From positions 1-60,852 of the forward strand of contig CAMBKF010000007.1 of assembly GCA_945868085.1 (NCBI GenBank): DNA of 60,852 nucleotides. Reading direction: 5' to 3'. Each line of letters starts with the position of its first letter. Within the stretch, counting starts at the first letter, position 1. The position numbers and the translations under genes were made by a program. Below, piece by piece: positions 25,853-35,195 of this stretch. The notes beneath the pieces were generated by a model. That model saw only the letters and a program-made list of their open reading frames with translations, was not told the DNA's origin and did no database searches. The DNA is from an uncultured Oscillibacter sp. (GTDB lineage: Bacteria > Bacillota > Clostridia > Oscillospirales > Oscillospiraceae).

Positions 25853-26632
25853 CGTCCCTCGGCCACGGCCAGCGCCTCTGCAGCTCCCTCTCCCACGGAC
25901 CTGCCCAACATCACCGTCAAGAAGGGCGATGTGGTGGTTTCCGCAAATGTGTCCTCCTGGGCGCCCAAGATCTTCATGCCGCTCAACCAGAGCATCACTT
26001 TGACGGCGGAGATGGACAAAACCAGCTTCCACTGGATGGGCAAGGACTATCCCTTTGAGCTGACGGTGGATACCGACTATTCCGGTGCCAGCGCCAGCAT
26101 TGAAAAGCAGGATGACGGCAGCTACAAGATCTCCAAGTATTGGTATGGCAGCGAAGCCGGCAAGGTGGCTTACATCAAGTTTGCCGTGAAGGGCAGCACC
26201 AGTGCCAACCGGTACGTTGCCGTGCAGTTTACCAAGGAGACAAACCTGACCCAGGCAGCGGACGGCTACTTCCTGGTCCATAATGCCGCGGAACTGAAGG
26301 AATTTGCTGACCTGGTGAATAACACCGTCTGCACCGATAAGATCGGCGGCCAGCCGGAGAAGACCTTCAATCTTCGCCTCATGGCCGACATCGATATGAC
26401 CTCCATCAACGACACCTATATCCCCATCGGCTCCGCCATCAACGGAAAGTTCGGTAGCTACGCCAGCAGCAGGTATTATTCCTGGTGCGGCGACTTTGAC
26501 GGAAACCATCACAAGATCTATAACATTGATTATACCGCCCAAAGCCGCAGCGATGTAACGCTGTTTTGGAACAGCGGTGTTATCTTCACTACTGCCGGCA
26601 GCTGCCACGATCTCACGGTTGAGGGCAAAGTC
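25853..26632 (+). pseudogene. Surface-protein fragment lacking its N-terminus
   Basis: Directly after the small gene's stop, the same frame reads an extracellular-type sequence: an Ala/Ser/Thr/Pro linker, ITVKKGDVVVSANVSSWAPK, and a FLVHNAAELKEFADLVNN...GDFDGNHHKIYNIDY block typical of GLUG-type beta-helix surface proteins. There is no signal peptide or credible start. At about 26630 the homology jumps to another frame. It is the middle of a gene whose 5' end is missing. Confidence 0.65.
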
Positions 26633-27548
26633 CCACGATTATGTCACCGGCGGCATTCAGTACGACTGGCATCTCAACACCGAAACCGGCGCATACGATG
26701 CCTGCACCGCTTCCGTGTCCTACACCGAGTGCGGCAGTCCCCTGACCCAGGCTCTCACCGTCAAGCGCGAAGTAGCCCGGACCGACTGCACCCAGGAGCG
26801 CACCGTCACCTACACCGCCACCGGCACCATCAACGGCGTGGCCGCCAGCGATACCATGACGGATATTCTCCCCGCCGGCACCCACGAAGTGGATCCCACC
26901 CAGTGGACCAGCGACGAGAACACCCACTGGCACGTCTGCGCCAACTGCGATGTCCGCGTGGACGAAGCCGCCCACACCGGCGGCAGCGCAACCACCACCG
27001 AGCGTGCCCGGTGCGAGATCTGCGGCCAGGAGTATGGTGAACTGCTGCCCCGCACCTACACCGTGAAGTTTGAGGCAAACGGCGGCGAAGGCACCATGGA
27101 CGACCAGATCTTCACCTACGATGTGGCCCAGGCCCTCACCGCCAATGCCTTCACCAAGACCGACCGCACCTTCGCCTGCTGGAAGGACGCTAACGGCAAC
27201 ACCTACACCGACGGCCAGACCCTGCTGAACCTCCTCACCGAGGGCACCATCACCCTGACCGCTATGTGGACGGTCAATACCCCCGCCCTGAAGGCAAGCT
27301 ACATGATCTCCACCGGCAAACCTTACATCATGTGGAACGCCGTGAGCGGGGCCGACAAGTACGAGGTGTACCGCAGCGGCAACAGCTACGGCACCTATGA
27401 GTGCATCGGCACCGCTACGGCCACCAACTACACCGACAGCACAGCCAATGCCGGCTACACCTATTACTACAAGGTCAAGGCCGTCAGCAAGGTAAACAGC
27501 ACGGCCAATTCCGCGTTCAGCACCGTGGTGAGCATCACGGCTAAGTAA
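26630..27548 (+). pseudogene. C-terminal surface-protein fragment with InlB-like and FN3 domains
   Basis: In a frame different from the preceding fragment, the sequence reads SHDYVTGGIQYDWHLN and continues through a Cys-pair module (HVCANCDVRVDEAA...CEICGQEYGE). A Listeria-Bacteroides (InlB B-type) repeat follows (YTVKFEANGGEGTMDDQIFT...TLTAMWT), then one fibronectin-III-like domain closely similar to those at 12343-13150. Earlier in-frame ATGs exist only in the region that belongs to the other fragment's frame. This is the tail of a large surface protein, now cut from its head. Confidence 0.65.
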
Positions 27549-27554
27549 GCAAAA

Positions 27555-27589
27555 AATGAGAGGCTTCGAAAGAAGCCTCTCATTTTTTT
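27555..27589. terminator. Bidirectional terminator
   Basis: ATGAGAGGCTTC and GAAGCCTCTCAT form a 12-bp stem around GAAA, flanked by A on one side and seven T on the other. It serves both converging transcripts. Confidence 0.9.
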
Positions 27590-27599
27590 GCCTTACCTT

Positions 27600-28553
27600 T
27601 TATTTCTCCGTCATGTCATAGAGCCGGGCTTTGCCGTCCTGAAAGCGCGCGTAAGCGGTCAGCGCGTAATAGGCCCGTTCGGTGGCCATGCCGTTGACCT
27701 CCACCAGCTCATCGGAATGATAAAACCCGTCCTCCAGGGCAAAATCACACAGCGCGTCCACCACATTCCGCCCGTTTTTCGTAAAACGCGGATCCTTCTG
27801 CGGGGCGATGCCCAGGGCCGTCAGTGCCACGATCACCTGGGCGCAGGACTCGCTGTTCTTGCTGCCCCAGCTCTCATATCCGCCATCGTCCAGCTGCAGG
27901 TCGGACAGGCATTGCAGAGCCGATTCCTCCGCCTCGCTCACATCCGTGCGCTGGGTGTAGGGTGCCAGGGCCGTCAGTGCCATGCCGGTCATGTCCGGGT
28001 CGGACACATCTCCGGCAAAGCTCCATCCGCCGTCGTCCTTGCGCTCTCGCAAAATCAGGTCCACCAGCGCCTCCCGGCTCGTCTGCTCCTCACCGGGCTG
28101 CGCCGTGGGGATCTCATAGCCGCCGCAGTCAAAGGCGATCAGCGCCCAGATGGGGCCATTGATGCCCTGAAATGCAACGAACTGCATATCCGTCAGTCCC
28201 TCCAGCAGATTCACGCCGCCGAAATTCGTTACATCGCCGCCGGCGGCGGTCACACCCAGGATGATGCGGGAGTTTTCCGTGGACTTGGCGCGGTCGAGCC
28301 GGGCCGTCCCGATGGTGCGGACATAGTCCTCCACCCTTTGCAGATAGCTCTGCGCGGCGCTGTCCTTGAGCAGCCCCGAGCGGCTCAGCCCGATGATCGC
28401 CCATTCGCCGCCCACGGATCCCACACCATAGTTCTCCTGCGCCGCAAGAGCCTGTCCGGTGCGGTCATAGGCCTCCTGCCACGGCTGCTGCGGACTGCAG
28501 GCGCACAGCAGGAGCAGCAGCGCCAAAAGTCCGGGAAAAATTCGTTTTTTCAT
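27600..28553 (-). CDS. Alpha/alpha-toroid (terpene cyclase/prenyltransferase-fold) lipoprotein, possible cobalamin-binding half
   Basis: The 317-residue protein starts at 28553 with a lipoprotein signal peptide (MKKRIFPGLLALLLLLCAC). The mature part has repeated alpha-alpha hairpins with the QL/DGGW-type turn: ERKDDGGWSFAGDVSDPDMT, LQLDDGGYESWG and SEAEESALQCLSDL. This is the toroid fold shared by prenyltransferases, terpene cyclases and the large domain of animal intrinsic factor. It lacks the DDxD-type active site of cyclases. It is the last gene of an operon that also encodes a DUF4430 protein and appears controlled by a cobalamin riboswitch, hence the binding proposal, which is inference. 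It could instead bind another ligand. Confidence 0.7.
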   Translation of the reverse strand: MKKRIFPGLLALLLLLCACSPQQPWQEAYDRTGQALAAQENYGVGSVGGEWAIIGLSRSGLLKDSAAQSYLQRVEDYVRTIGTARLDRAKSTENSRIILGVTAAGGDVTNFGGVNLLEGLTDMQFVAFQGINGPIWALIAFDCGGYEIPTAQPGEEQTSREALVDLILRERKDDGGWSFAGDVSDPDMTGMALTALAPYTQRTDVSEAEESALQCLSDLQLDDGGYESWGSKNSESCAQVIVALTALGIAPQKDPRFTKNGRNVVDALCDFALEDGFYHSDELVEVNGMATERAYYALTAYARFQDGKARLYDMTEK

Positions 28554-28561
28554 GGTTCCTC

Positions 28562-30829
28562 CTACAAAAACAGAACATATTTCAGACGGATCCGCCGCAG
28601 AAAATTGGCCTTCCCCCACGTCCTGTTCCAGATTTCATCCTTCAGGGTGAGCAGCGCCTGCCGCTGCGGCTCGTCCATAGCGTGGGTGCTGAAGCGCGCC
28701 TCCTGCCGGATGGCCGCGGCAGCGCGGTAGCGCTCCCGGAGATCCTCGTCCACAAAGTCGGCATAGTCCTCCGGGGCGCAGTTTTTCGCCTTCAGGCCCT
28801 GGGCACGCAGGACGTCCATGGTGTAGTCATAAATAGCACAGATGGCGGCAGAGAGGTCATCCGACAGGAATCCCGCCTTGCGTTTGGCCGTCTTTTTTCT
28901 CTCCCAAATGAGCCACAGCACAAACAGCGCCAGCAGCGCCGCCGCCGCCAAAATCGCCAGCACCAGCAAAATCTGCAGCCGGTGTCTGAGCCAGAAATTC
29001 AGCAGCGTAGGGTCCTCGGTGTCGTCGCCTTGCGGCTGATCGTCGGTATTATCCACGACTCGCTCCTGTGGCTGCTGGCCGATAAGGCCGGAAATATCCT
29101 GGTATTTCTCTGCCTGCTCCATGGCGGAGAAATACGGCGGTGTCACCTCAAAGGGCAGCCAACCAACGCCATCCTGGTAATATTCCACCCAAGCGTGGGC
29201 CGCCGCACCGGTGAGTGAGAGCATCTCCCCGGCGGATAGTCCCTTGGCATCCTCTTTGGTGACCAGGAAACCCTCCACATACCGCGCCGGGATCCCGTAG
29301 TAACGGAACATCATGGCCGCTGCCGTGGCGTAGTGGATGTCATATCCCTTCTGGGTCCCGTCCAGGAAATTCAGCACAAAGTCGATCCCATCCCCCACCG
29401 GCGCCAAGTCCGTCTCCTCGTAGGTCATGTAGGTTGAGAGATAGAACAGGATGTTCTGCTTCGCGTTCTGGTAGTCAAAATGCGTCTCGCCCTCGTCCAC
29501 CATGTAATCCCCCAGCTTGTCCGCAAGATAGCTCTGGATGTCCGAGGGAAGGGCGGTATAGTTCTTATAGGCAAAGGCGTTGTAGGCCGCCTCATCGCGC
29601 AAAAACTGCGTCTCATCCGACGCCTGGGCAAGGGCGGTGTTGATCCTCTGATACTGCTTCACCAGCCCCACGGCGGCAGACAGCGTATAGTTCCGCTGTC
29701 CCCGGAGTCCCGGGGCCCGGAGCCCACAGTCGCCCACAGCGGACGGCTCCAACCCGGCGCTGCCGGGCAGCAGCTCATAGGGTGCGTAGAGATACTTTCG
29801 GGAGAGCCCGACATTTTCGACGGTGATCGCATTTTCCGTCTCCAGCAGCTCCGGCCGCCCGGCCGCAGCCGCCCCGGCCTGCTGCGCCTGGGCATAGAAT
29901 CCGTCCTGGTGCAGCCAGTAAAAGTCGTCCGAGGCGGGATAGAGGGTCTCGGCGTCCAGGTTGCTCCAGCGATTGTTTTCATAAGTCTCGCCTGTAAAGC
30001 CCCGCAGGTAATAGGACGCAGGCGTCTGCATGGTGACCTGCAGCACCGTTTCCTGGGTGGTGCGCCGCGGTCCCACTTCCCGCAGGTCTCCGTCCGGGAG
30101 TCCCACGTCGGCGTTATTTCCGTAGCGGAGGGTCTGCACCTGCTGCCGCGTCCACTGCACAGCGCTGTCCAGGAAGGCGGGCTTTGCACTCTGCCAGCCG
30201 TCCAGCACCAGCGCCAGCACCAAAACCATGGCGGCCACCCGCAGCCAGGCGCCCGCGCCATCGCTTCCGCCGAAAAACAGCAGATACGCCAGCAGCTCGG
30301 TCAGTGCCGCCGCCAGCAGCCATCCCGCCGTCAGATGCGGCGCGAAAACCAGGCACAGCGCCGCCAGCAGCGCCGTCAGGCACCAGAAGCCCGCCGGGCT
30401 GCGCCGCCGGGCCGGTCCGGCGCACCAAAGGCCTAGCAGGGCCGCCAGAATGCACAGCAGCAGTGCCGCCCCATGTTCGTCCGCAACGGCGAACAGCTCG
30501 GCGTTTCCCGTCCGCAGATGCTTCCATGCGTCCAGCACGCCATTGGCCAGGGCCGCCAGCCCGCTGCGGAATGCTCTGTGGCCGATCACCGCCGCAGCGG
30601 CGCATGCCCCCAGCCAAACGGCCGGCACAGGCCACGGACGTCCGCGCCAAAAGGCTGCGCTGCCCGCCGCCAAAACGGCGATCAGCAGGGGAAGCAGGAG
30701 CTTTTCACCGGGGAGAAAGGCCTTCGCCGTCAACCATAGCAGCGCCCCAGCCAGCAGCGCCGAGACCAGGCAGGCCCGGATGCGTGAAAGGAAATCGTTA
30801 TAGTGCAAGATAAACGTCCTCCTCTCCAT
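28562..30829 (-). CDS. Transglutaminase-fold membrane protein (TgpA-like), catalytic Cys replaced
   Basis: The 755-residue protein has about six N-terminal transmembrane helices (to about residue 210), an extracellular transglutaminase-like domain (about 400-580) and a C-terminal helix (about 633-656) followed by a charged cytoplasmic tail. The domain keeps HYATAAAMMFRYYGIPARYV and the His of AHAWVEYY and GWLPFEVTPPY. However, the usual catalytic Cys of the GYCxHYA motif reads GYDIHYA, so cysteine-type catalysis is unlikely. The family normally sits beside MoxR and DUF58, as here. It overlaps the DUF58 stop by 32 bases. GGAGGAACGG precedes the ATG. Confidence 0.8.
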   Translation of the reverse strand: MERRTFILHYNDFLSRIRACLVSALLAGALLWLTAKAFLPGEKLLLPLLIAVLAAGSAAFWRGRPWPVPAVWLGACAAAAVIGHRAFRSGLAALANGVLDAWKHLRTGNAELFAVADEHGAALLLCILAALLGLWCAGPARRRSPAGFWCLTALLAALCLVFAPHLTAGWLLAAALTELLAYLLFFGGSDGAGAWLRVAAMVLVLALVLDGWQSAKPAFLDSAVQWTRQQVQTLRYGNNADVGLPDGDLREVGPRRTTQETVLQVTMQTPASYYLRGFTGETYENNRWSNLDAETLYPASDDFYWLHQDGFYAQAQQAGAAAAGRPELLETENAITVENVGLSRKYLYAPYELLPGSAGLEPSAVGDCGLRAPGLRGQRNYTLSAAVGLVKQYQRINTALAQASDETQFLRDEAAYNAFAYKNYTALPSDIQSYLADKLGDYMVDEGETHFDYQNAKQNILFYLSTYMTYEETDLAPVGDGIDFVLNFLDGTQKGYDIHYATAAAMMFRYYGIPARYVEGFLVTKEDAKGLSAGEMLSLTGAAAHAWVEYYQDGVGWLPFEVTPPYFSAMEQAEKYQDISGLIGQQPQERVVDNTDDQPQGDDTEDPTLLNFWLRHRLQILLVLAILAAAALLALFVLWLIWERKKTAKRKAGFLSDDLSAAICAIYDYTMDVLRAQGLKAKNCAPEDYADFVDEDLRERYRAAAAIRQEARFSTHAMDEPQRQALLTLKDEIWNRTWGKANFLRRIRLKYVLFL

Positions 30830-31907
30830 CCGTTCCTCCGGCCCCGGCGTGCAGCACGGTCACCTGGCCGCCGTCCGCCACCGGCAGCTCTTCCTGTCCG
30901 TCCCGCAGCGTGAACAGCACAACGTGTGCATAATCCGGTACGCCGCGGGTCTCCAGCCAGTGCTGCGCCGCCGTTTTTTCGTCCGGTGCGATCTGCGCGG
31001 CCAGCAGCTCGGCCAGGGCCTGGGTCAGCGTGTCATCGCTGTCGGCCTCCACCGCGGCTATGCACCCCTGCGTCCGGTCGAACCACGCGATGCGGTGCGC
31101 AAAGCCCGCAGAGCACAGCGCCGCCGATACCGACGCAGTCAGCTCGGCCAGCGCCTCGCAGTCGTCCGGCGCACAGGGCGCCGGGACGCTGTTGTCCATA
31201 AGCAGCAAAATAGAGTGGTTCACCGGCAGGCCCAGCTGCCGCACGATCACATCGCCGGTTTTTTCCGTCAGCTTCCAGTGGATGCTGCGCACCCGGTCCC
31301 CCGGGACGTATTCACGCAGGGCGAAGGTCTCGCTGGGATCGTCCCCCGGCCGGTGCATGGAGTATTCATCGCTGTCCAGCTCCACCGTCGCCCGGTCGGT
31401 AAAGGTCAGATGCACCGGATGCAGCTCCGGCAGCACCAGGCAGAAGGCCCGCTCATCACATGAGATCTTTCTGCCGTACAGGCCGAACAGGTCGTAGACC
31501 CGCACCTCCGGCAGGGACAGCTCCCGCTTGCCGCAGCGTTCCGCGGAAAATTCCACCGGGATGCTGCGCTTTTGCTTCCCCGCCACGGAAAAGCGAATGG
31601 GGCGCCGTTCCACCTCGCCCGTCAGCAGATTGCGGCATTCCAGGCGCAGGCAGACCGCCGCGCAGGTGAGGTATGACCCGTTCTCCACGGTGAGCTGCGC
31701 CTGCACAGGCTCGCCCTTCTGCCCGGAAAGCTGTACCCCCAGCGCGGCGCGCAGGTGCTTGGCCGCCAGGGCCGTCAGCAAAAGCTCTGCCCCCGCCGCG
31801 GCAATGCTCCCGGCCAGGATGCAGCCCGGCATGGCGCTTTTCCCCAGCGCCCATATCGCCAGCCACGCCAAAAGCCACGATCCGTAAAGGATCCGATATA
31901 TGACCAT
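30798..31907 (-). CDS. DUF58 domain protein
   Basis: The 369-residue protein has two N-terminal transmembrane helices, a beta-rich middle, and the DUF58 signature REYVPGDRVRSIHWKLTEKT (about 199-218) followed by a von Willebrand A-like segment (HSILLLMDNSVPAP). DUF58 proteins commonly act with MoxR ATPases in envelope assembly or stress, and that partner lies three bases upstream. The start follows the MoxR stop directly. It is membrane-anchored with the signature domain probably cytoplasmic. Confidence 0.85.
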   Translation of the reverse strand: MVIYRILYGSWLLAWLAIWALGKSAMPGCILAGSIAAAGAELLLTALAAKHLRAALGVQLSGQKGEPVQAQLTVENGSYLTCAAVCLRLECRNLLTGEVERRPIRFSVAGKQKRSIPVEFSAERCGKRELSLPEVRVYDLFGLYGRKISCDERAFCLVLPELHPVHLTFTDRATVELDSDEYSMHRPGDDPSETFALREYVPGDRVRSIHWKLTEKTGDVIVRQLGLPVNHSILLLMDNSVPAPCAPDDCEALAELTASVSAALCSAGFAHRIAWFDRTQGCIAAVEADSDDTLTQALAELLAAQIAPDEKTAAQHWLETRGVPDYAHVVLFTLRDGQEELPVADGGQVTVLHAGAGGTDGEEDVYLAL

Positions 31908-31910
31908 GGC

Positions 31911-32843
31911 TCAGATGTGGTCCGGGCGGCGCACCTGGCCCAAGAGGTCGGTGAGTATATCCGCGGCGGTGGTGTCGGCGATCTTCGCCTTGGGGGCAAG
32001 GAACAGGCGGTGGGCGCAGACGTCAATGAACACGCTCTGCACGTCCTCCGGGAGCACATAGTCCCGCCCATCCATAAACGCGCAGCTCTTGGCCATGCGG
32101 CATACGGCCAGCGCGCCACGGGGGCTGACCCCCAGCAGCACCAGCGGATGCGTGCGCGTGGCCTCGGTCAGCCGCGTTACATATTCCAGCAGGCTGTCAT
32201 CCATGTGAACGGCCCGGGCCTGCCGCTGCATCTCCAGCAGTGCCTCGGCCGAGGATACCTCCCGCACCTGGTCCAGGGGGTCATCCGTCTGGCGGTCCCG
32301 GAGGATGTTGACCTGGCTCTCAAAGTCCGGGTAGCCCATCTCCAGCCGGACCATAAAGCGGTCCAGCTGTGCCTGGGGCAGCAGCTGCGTGCCTGCCGAG
32401 CCCACCGGGTTCTGCGTGGCAATAACGGCAAAGGGAGCCGGCAGCGGGCGGGTCACGCCGTCCACCGTCACCTGCCGCTCCTCCATGGCCTCCAGCAGCG
32501 CGGCCTGGGTCTTGCTGGAGGTGCGGTTGATCTCGTCAGCCAGCAGCAGGTTCGTCATCACCGCGCCAGGCTGATAGACGAAGGTGCCGCTTTCCTTGCT
32601 GTAAATGGAGAAACCCACAATGTCCGATGGCAGCACATCGGGGGTAAACTGAATGCGCCCGTATTTCAGCCCCAGCGCCCGGTGGAAGGCCAGGGCGGCC
32701 GTAGTTTTGCCGGTGCCGGGCACATCGTCCAGCAGCACATGGCCGCGGGAGATCAGGGTCATGAGGATCTTTTTCAGCACATCGTCCTTGCCGACGATGA
32801 CCTTGTGTACCTCTGTGAGGATTTGATTCACATTGCTGTTCAT
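31911..32843 (-). CDS. MoxR-family AAA+ ATPase
   Basis: The 310-residue protein starts at 32843 after AAAGGAGAGACCC; a longer form from 32861 is less likely. It carries Walker A (DDVPGTGKTT), Walker B (LLLADEINRTSSKTQAALLE) and sensor I (VIATQNPVG), then the C-terminal lid domain. MoxR ATPases act as chaperones that activate or assemble partner envelope proteins, usually together with DUF58 and von Willebrand A proteins. Here the likely clients are the neighbouring DUF58 protein and the surface proteins of this operon. Confidence 0.9.
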   Translation of the reverse strand: MNSNVNQILTEVHKVIVGKDDVLKKILMTLISRGHVLLDDVPGTGKTTAALAFHRALGLKYGRIQFTPDVLPSDIVGFSIYSKESGTFVYQPGAVMTNLLLADEINRTSSKTQAALLEAMEERQVTVDGVTRPLPAPFAVIATQNPVGSAGTQLLPQAQLDRFMVRLEMGYPDFESQVNILRDRQTDDPLDQVREVSSAEALLEMQRQARAVHMDDSLLEYVTRLTEATRTHPLVLLGVSPRGALAVCRMAKSCAFMDGRDYVLPEDVQSVFIDVCAHRLFLAPKAKIADTTAADILTDLLGQVRRPDHI

Positions 32844-32854
32844 GGGTCTCTCCT

Positions 32855-35119
32855 TTACCATTCTTTGTAGTAGTTTCCGTTGCTGTAGCCGTAGCCGCTT
32901 CCCACCGCCGTGGAGAAACCGCCGATGTCCTTGCCCAGGGCCAGGGTAAAGCGTAAGCGGATGACTGCGCCGTCCTGGGGCTTGCAGGCGGACATGCCAT
33001 AGCCGGGATAGCGGTCGTTGTAGGAGTACATCCAGCCCGACCAGCGGTAGTAATCAAATTCGCCCAGGGAATCCATGTCTCCGGGCTTGGGGTCATTGCC
33101 CGCGCCGTAGGCGTCCATGCCGTCGTCAATGATGAGCTGCTTCAGCTCCGGATCGATGTGATAGCCGTCATTGATGCCGGGCTTTTTAATGGCGGCCAGA
33201 TAGTTGCCGCTGGCGGAGTATGTGTATCCGTTTTCCTCCAGAAGCTTGCACACGATGGACAGTACATCCGTGCCTCCTGGCACCGTGACCTGTGTCGGCG
33301 GGACCAGATAGCCCAGCCCCACGGTGGTGGCCTCGATGCTGACGGTCAGGGTCACATCTCCCTTTTCGTAGTAGACCGTCCAGCTCCGGGTGGCGCTGTA
33401 GCCGTCCTCGTCCGTGGCGGTCACGGTGATGACGTTTTTGCCCTCATTGGTCAGATAGGTGTTGTAGCCGAAGCTGGCCCCTGTCTGGCTGCACGGGGAC
33501 TCAATACGCTGGCCGTTGATGTATACCTCGTAGTTGTTGAGATAGAGCTGCTCGTTGTTCCAGCTCCGTGCGTCAATGATGGTGATAACGTCCGGGCTTT
33601 TCAGCACCAGTCCGTCCTCCAGCCCCATGACCGTGCTCCCCACCTCAATGGTGGCGGATATGCTGGGATATTTGTCCGGCGGCGTCGTGCCGGGGTTGCG
33701 GTGGAAGCGCACCGTCCACTTGTAGCTCTGCCTTTCGCCGTCGGCGTCCACGTAGCGCAGCACAAGGTACAGCGGCTTGCGCGTGTCCACCTGCACGGTG
33801 TACCAGCCGTCGGCGGATGCCCTCACGATCTCATCGTCGTAGCGCACCTGGGTGATCTGCTCCTTGCCGGTCTCCTGGTTCAGATAGAAACGGAAGCGGA
33901 ACTCCTCCGAGTCCAGATACAGCGGCAGTTCCTCGCTGATATGCTGCGGCTGCTTGGTGTCGTTGTCGATAACGGTGCCGGAAAAGCTGGTGGTGATCTT
34001 GAAGCCGTCCTCCCGGTAGTCGATGCGGTAGGTCTCCGAGGCGCTGCCCAGCCGGTCGTCGACGGTGACCTCAATGAGGTTCGTGCCGAATTGCAGGACC
34101 GCGCTGAAGGTGTCGGAGGAGGAGCTGACGGTCTTCCCGTTCAGCCGCACCGACGCCCGCAGGCGTTTGCCGTCACGCAGGCCGTAGGCCACGAATCGCA
34201 GCCCGCTCTCCGCCGTATTGTGTACCTCGCTCAGCGGGGCGCTGTCCTGCGCCCGATAGGCCACGATCACCGTCTCCCCAGCAGGACTGTAGTTGAGGGT
34301 GTAGCTGTGGGATGCGGTGATGTTGTCCGTGCCGTCAAAATAGGCCGCCCGCACAACGATGGTATTCGTGCCCTGTGCCAGGCGGATCATCACGCTGCTG
34401 GTAGCGGCGCGGTAAGAGAACTCCTCGCCATTGACCAGCACAGTCAGTCCGCGCACCTGCAGCAGCGGCTTCAGGTGCCGGATGGTAAAGGTATAGTCGC
34501 TGTAGTCGACGGTGTCGCCGTCTATGATGCTGGTTTCAAAATATCGATCCGGGTCGCCCACCTCGGCGTTGCCCGGCTCCTGAGCCGGTTCCCGGGCGGG
34601 TGTCTGCCCGCCGGATCCGCCGCCGTTGCCGGAGATGTCCAGCAGATCCCCGATATTCGTGCGGCCGGACGTATCACTGGGATCGTCGCTGGGCACATCG
34701 CCGGGTATGTCGGGGGTCGGCGTAGGGTCATCCGGCTGATCCGGCGATGGGGTCGGATCGTCCGGGGTCTCGTTGGGCTTTTCCGGGTCCGCCGGGTCGT
34801 CCGGCTGGTCCTGGGGCTCATCGGGCTCGTCGGGTTTATCGGGTTCGTCGGGCGTGTCCGGTTCGTCGGGTGTATCCGGGTCATCCGGCTCGTCCGGCTC
34901 CTGGGGTTCGGTCTGCTGGTTGTCGTTTGCGTTGTCCAGCTGTGTCATACTGTCGGCATCGTATAGGATCTCGGCGTCTGACAGCAGCATCCGCGAGGCC
35001 GGATCCTGCTCCTGGCGCTGCGGCTCCCCCTTCTGCAGATTCAGGAAGGATAGCAGCAGCACCAGGCATACAAGTCCCGTCAGCCCCGCCTTCAGCAGCG
35101 GCCCCAATGGTTTTTTCAC
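32855..35119 (-). CDS. Large secreted/anchored protein with a C-terminal DUF4430 domain
   Basis: The 754-residue protein starts best at GTG (35119), six bases after GAGGTGAG. It has an N-terminal membrane segment (GLVCLVLLLSFLNL), an Asp/Pro/Glu repeat spacer (DEPDTPDEP units, about 60-150), several immunoglobulin-like beta domains (about 190-620) and a C-terminal DUF4430 domain (from about 625: LTVSIEATTVGLGYLVPP...SGWMYSYNDRYPGYGMSACK...VIRLRFTLALG). DUF4430 is the fold of the beta domain that closes over cobalamin in intrinsic factor and transcobalamin, although the family is not proven to bind B12 in bacteria. In the same operon a separate lipoprotein supplies the alpha/alpha barrel. Confidence 0.8.
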   Translation of the reverse strand: MKKPLGPLLKAGLTGLVCLVLLLSFLNLQKGEPQRQEQDPASRMLLSDAEILYDADSMTQLDNANDNQQTEPQEPDEPDDPDTPDEPDTPDEPDKPDEPDEPQDQPDDPADPEKPNETPDDPTPSPDQPDDPTPTPDIPGDVPSDDPSDTSGRTNIGDLLDISGNGGGSGGQTPAREPAQEPGNAEVGDPDRYFETSIIDGDTVDYSDYTFTIRHLKPLLQVRGLTVLVNGEEFSYRAATSSVMIRLAQGTNTIVVRAAYFDGTDNITASHSYTLNYSPAGETVIVAYRAQDSAPLSEVHNTAESGLRFVAYGLRDGKRLRASVRLNGKTVSSSSDTFSAVLQFGTNLIEVTVDDRLGSASETYRIDYREDGFKITTSFSGTVIDNDTKQPQHISEELPLYLDSEEFRFRFYLNQETGKEQITQVRYDDEIVRASADGWYTVQVDTRKPLYLVLRYVDADGERQSYKWTVRFHRNPGTTPPDKYPSISATIEVGSTVMGLEDGLVLKSPDVITIIDARSWNNEQLYLNNYEVYINGQRIESPCSQTGASFGYNTYLTNEGKNVITVTATDEDGYSATRSWTVYYEKGDVTLTVSIEATTVGLGYLVPPTQVTVPGGTDVLSIVCKLLEENGYTYSASGNYLAAIKKPGINDGYHIDPELKQLIIDDGMDAYGAGNDPKPGDMDSLGEFDYYRWSGWMYSYNDRYPGYGMSACKPQDGAVIRLRFTLALGKDIGGFSTAVGSGYGYSNGNYYKEW

Positions 35120-35195
35120 AGATCTCACCTCAGTTCGGAACATCACGGGAAGGAGAAAGGCAATTTTGCCCTTCTCCTCCCGGTGTTATTGTGGT

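Noticed and set aside
34700-34920. Tandem DNA repeats in the DUF4430 gene as a minisatellite of independent function
   Set aside because: The repeats encode a regular Asp/Pro/Glu spacer in frame and need no further explanation.
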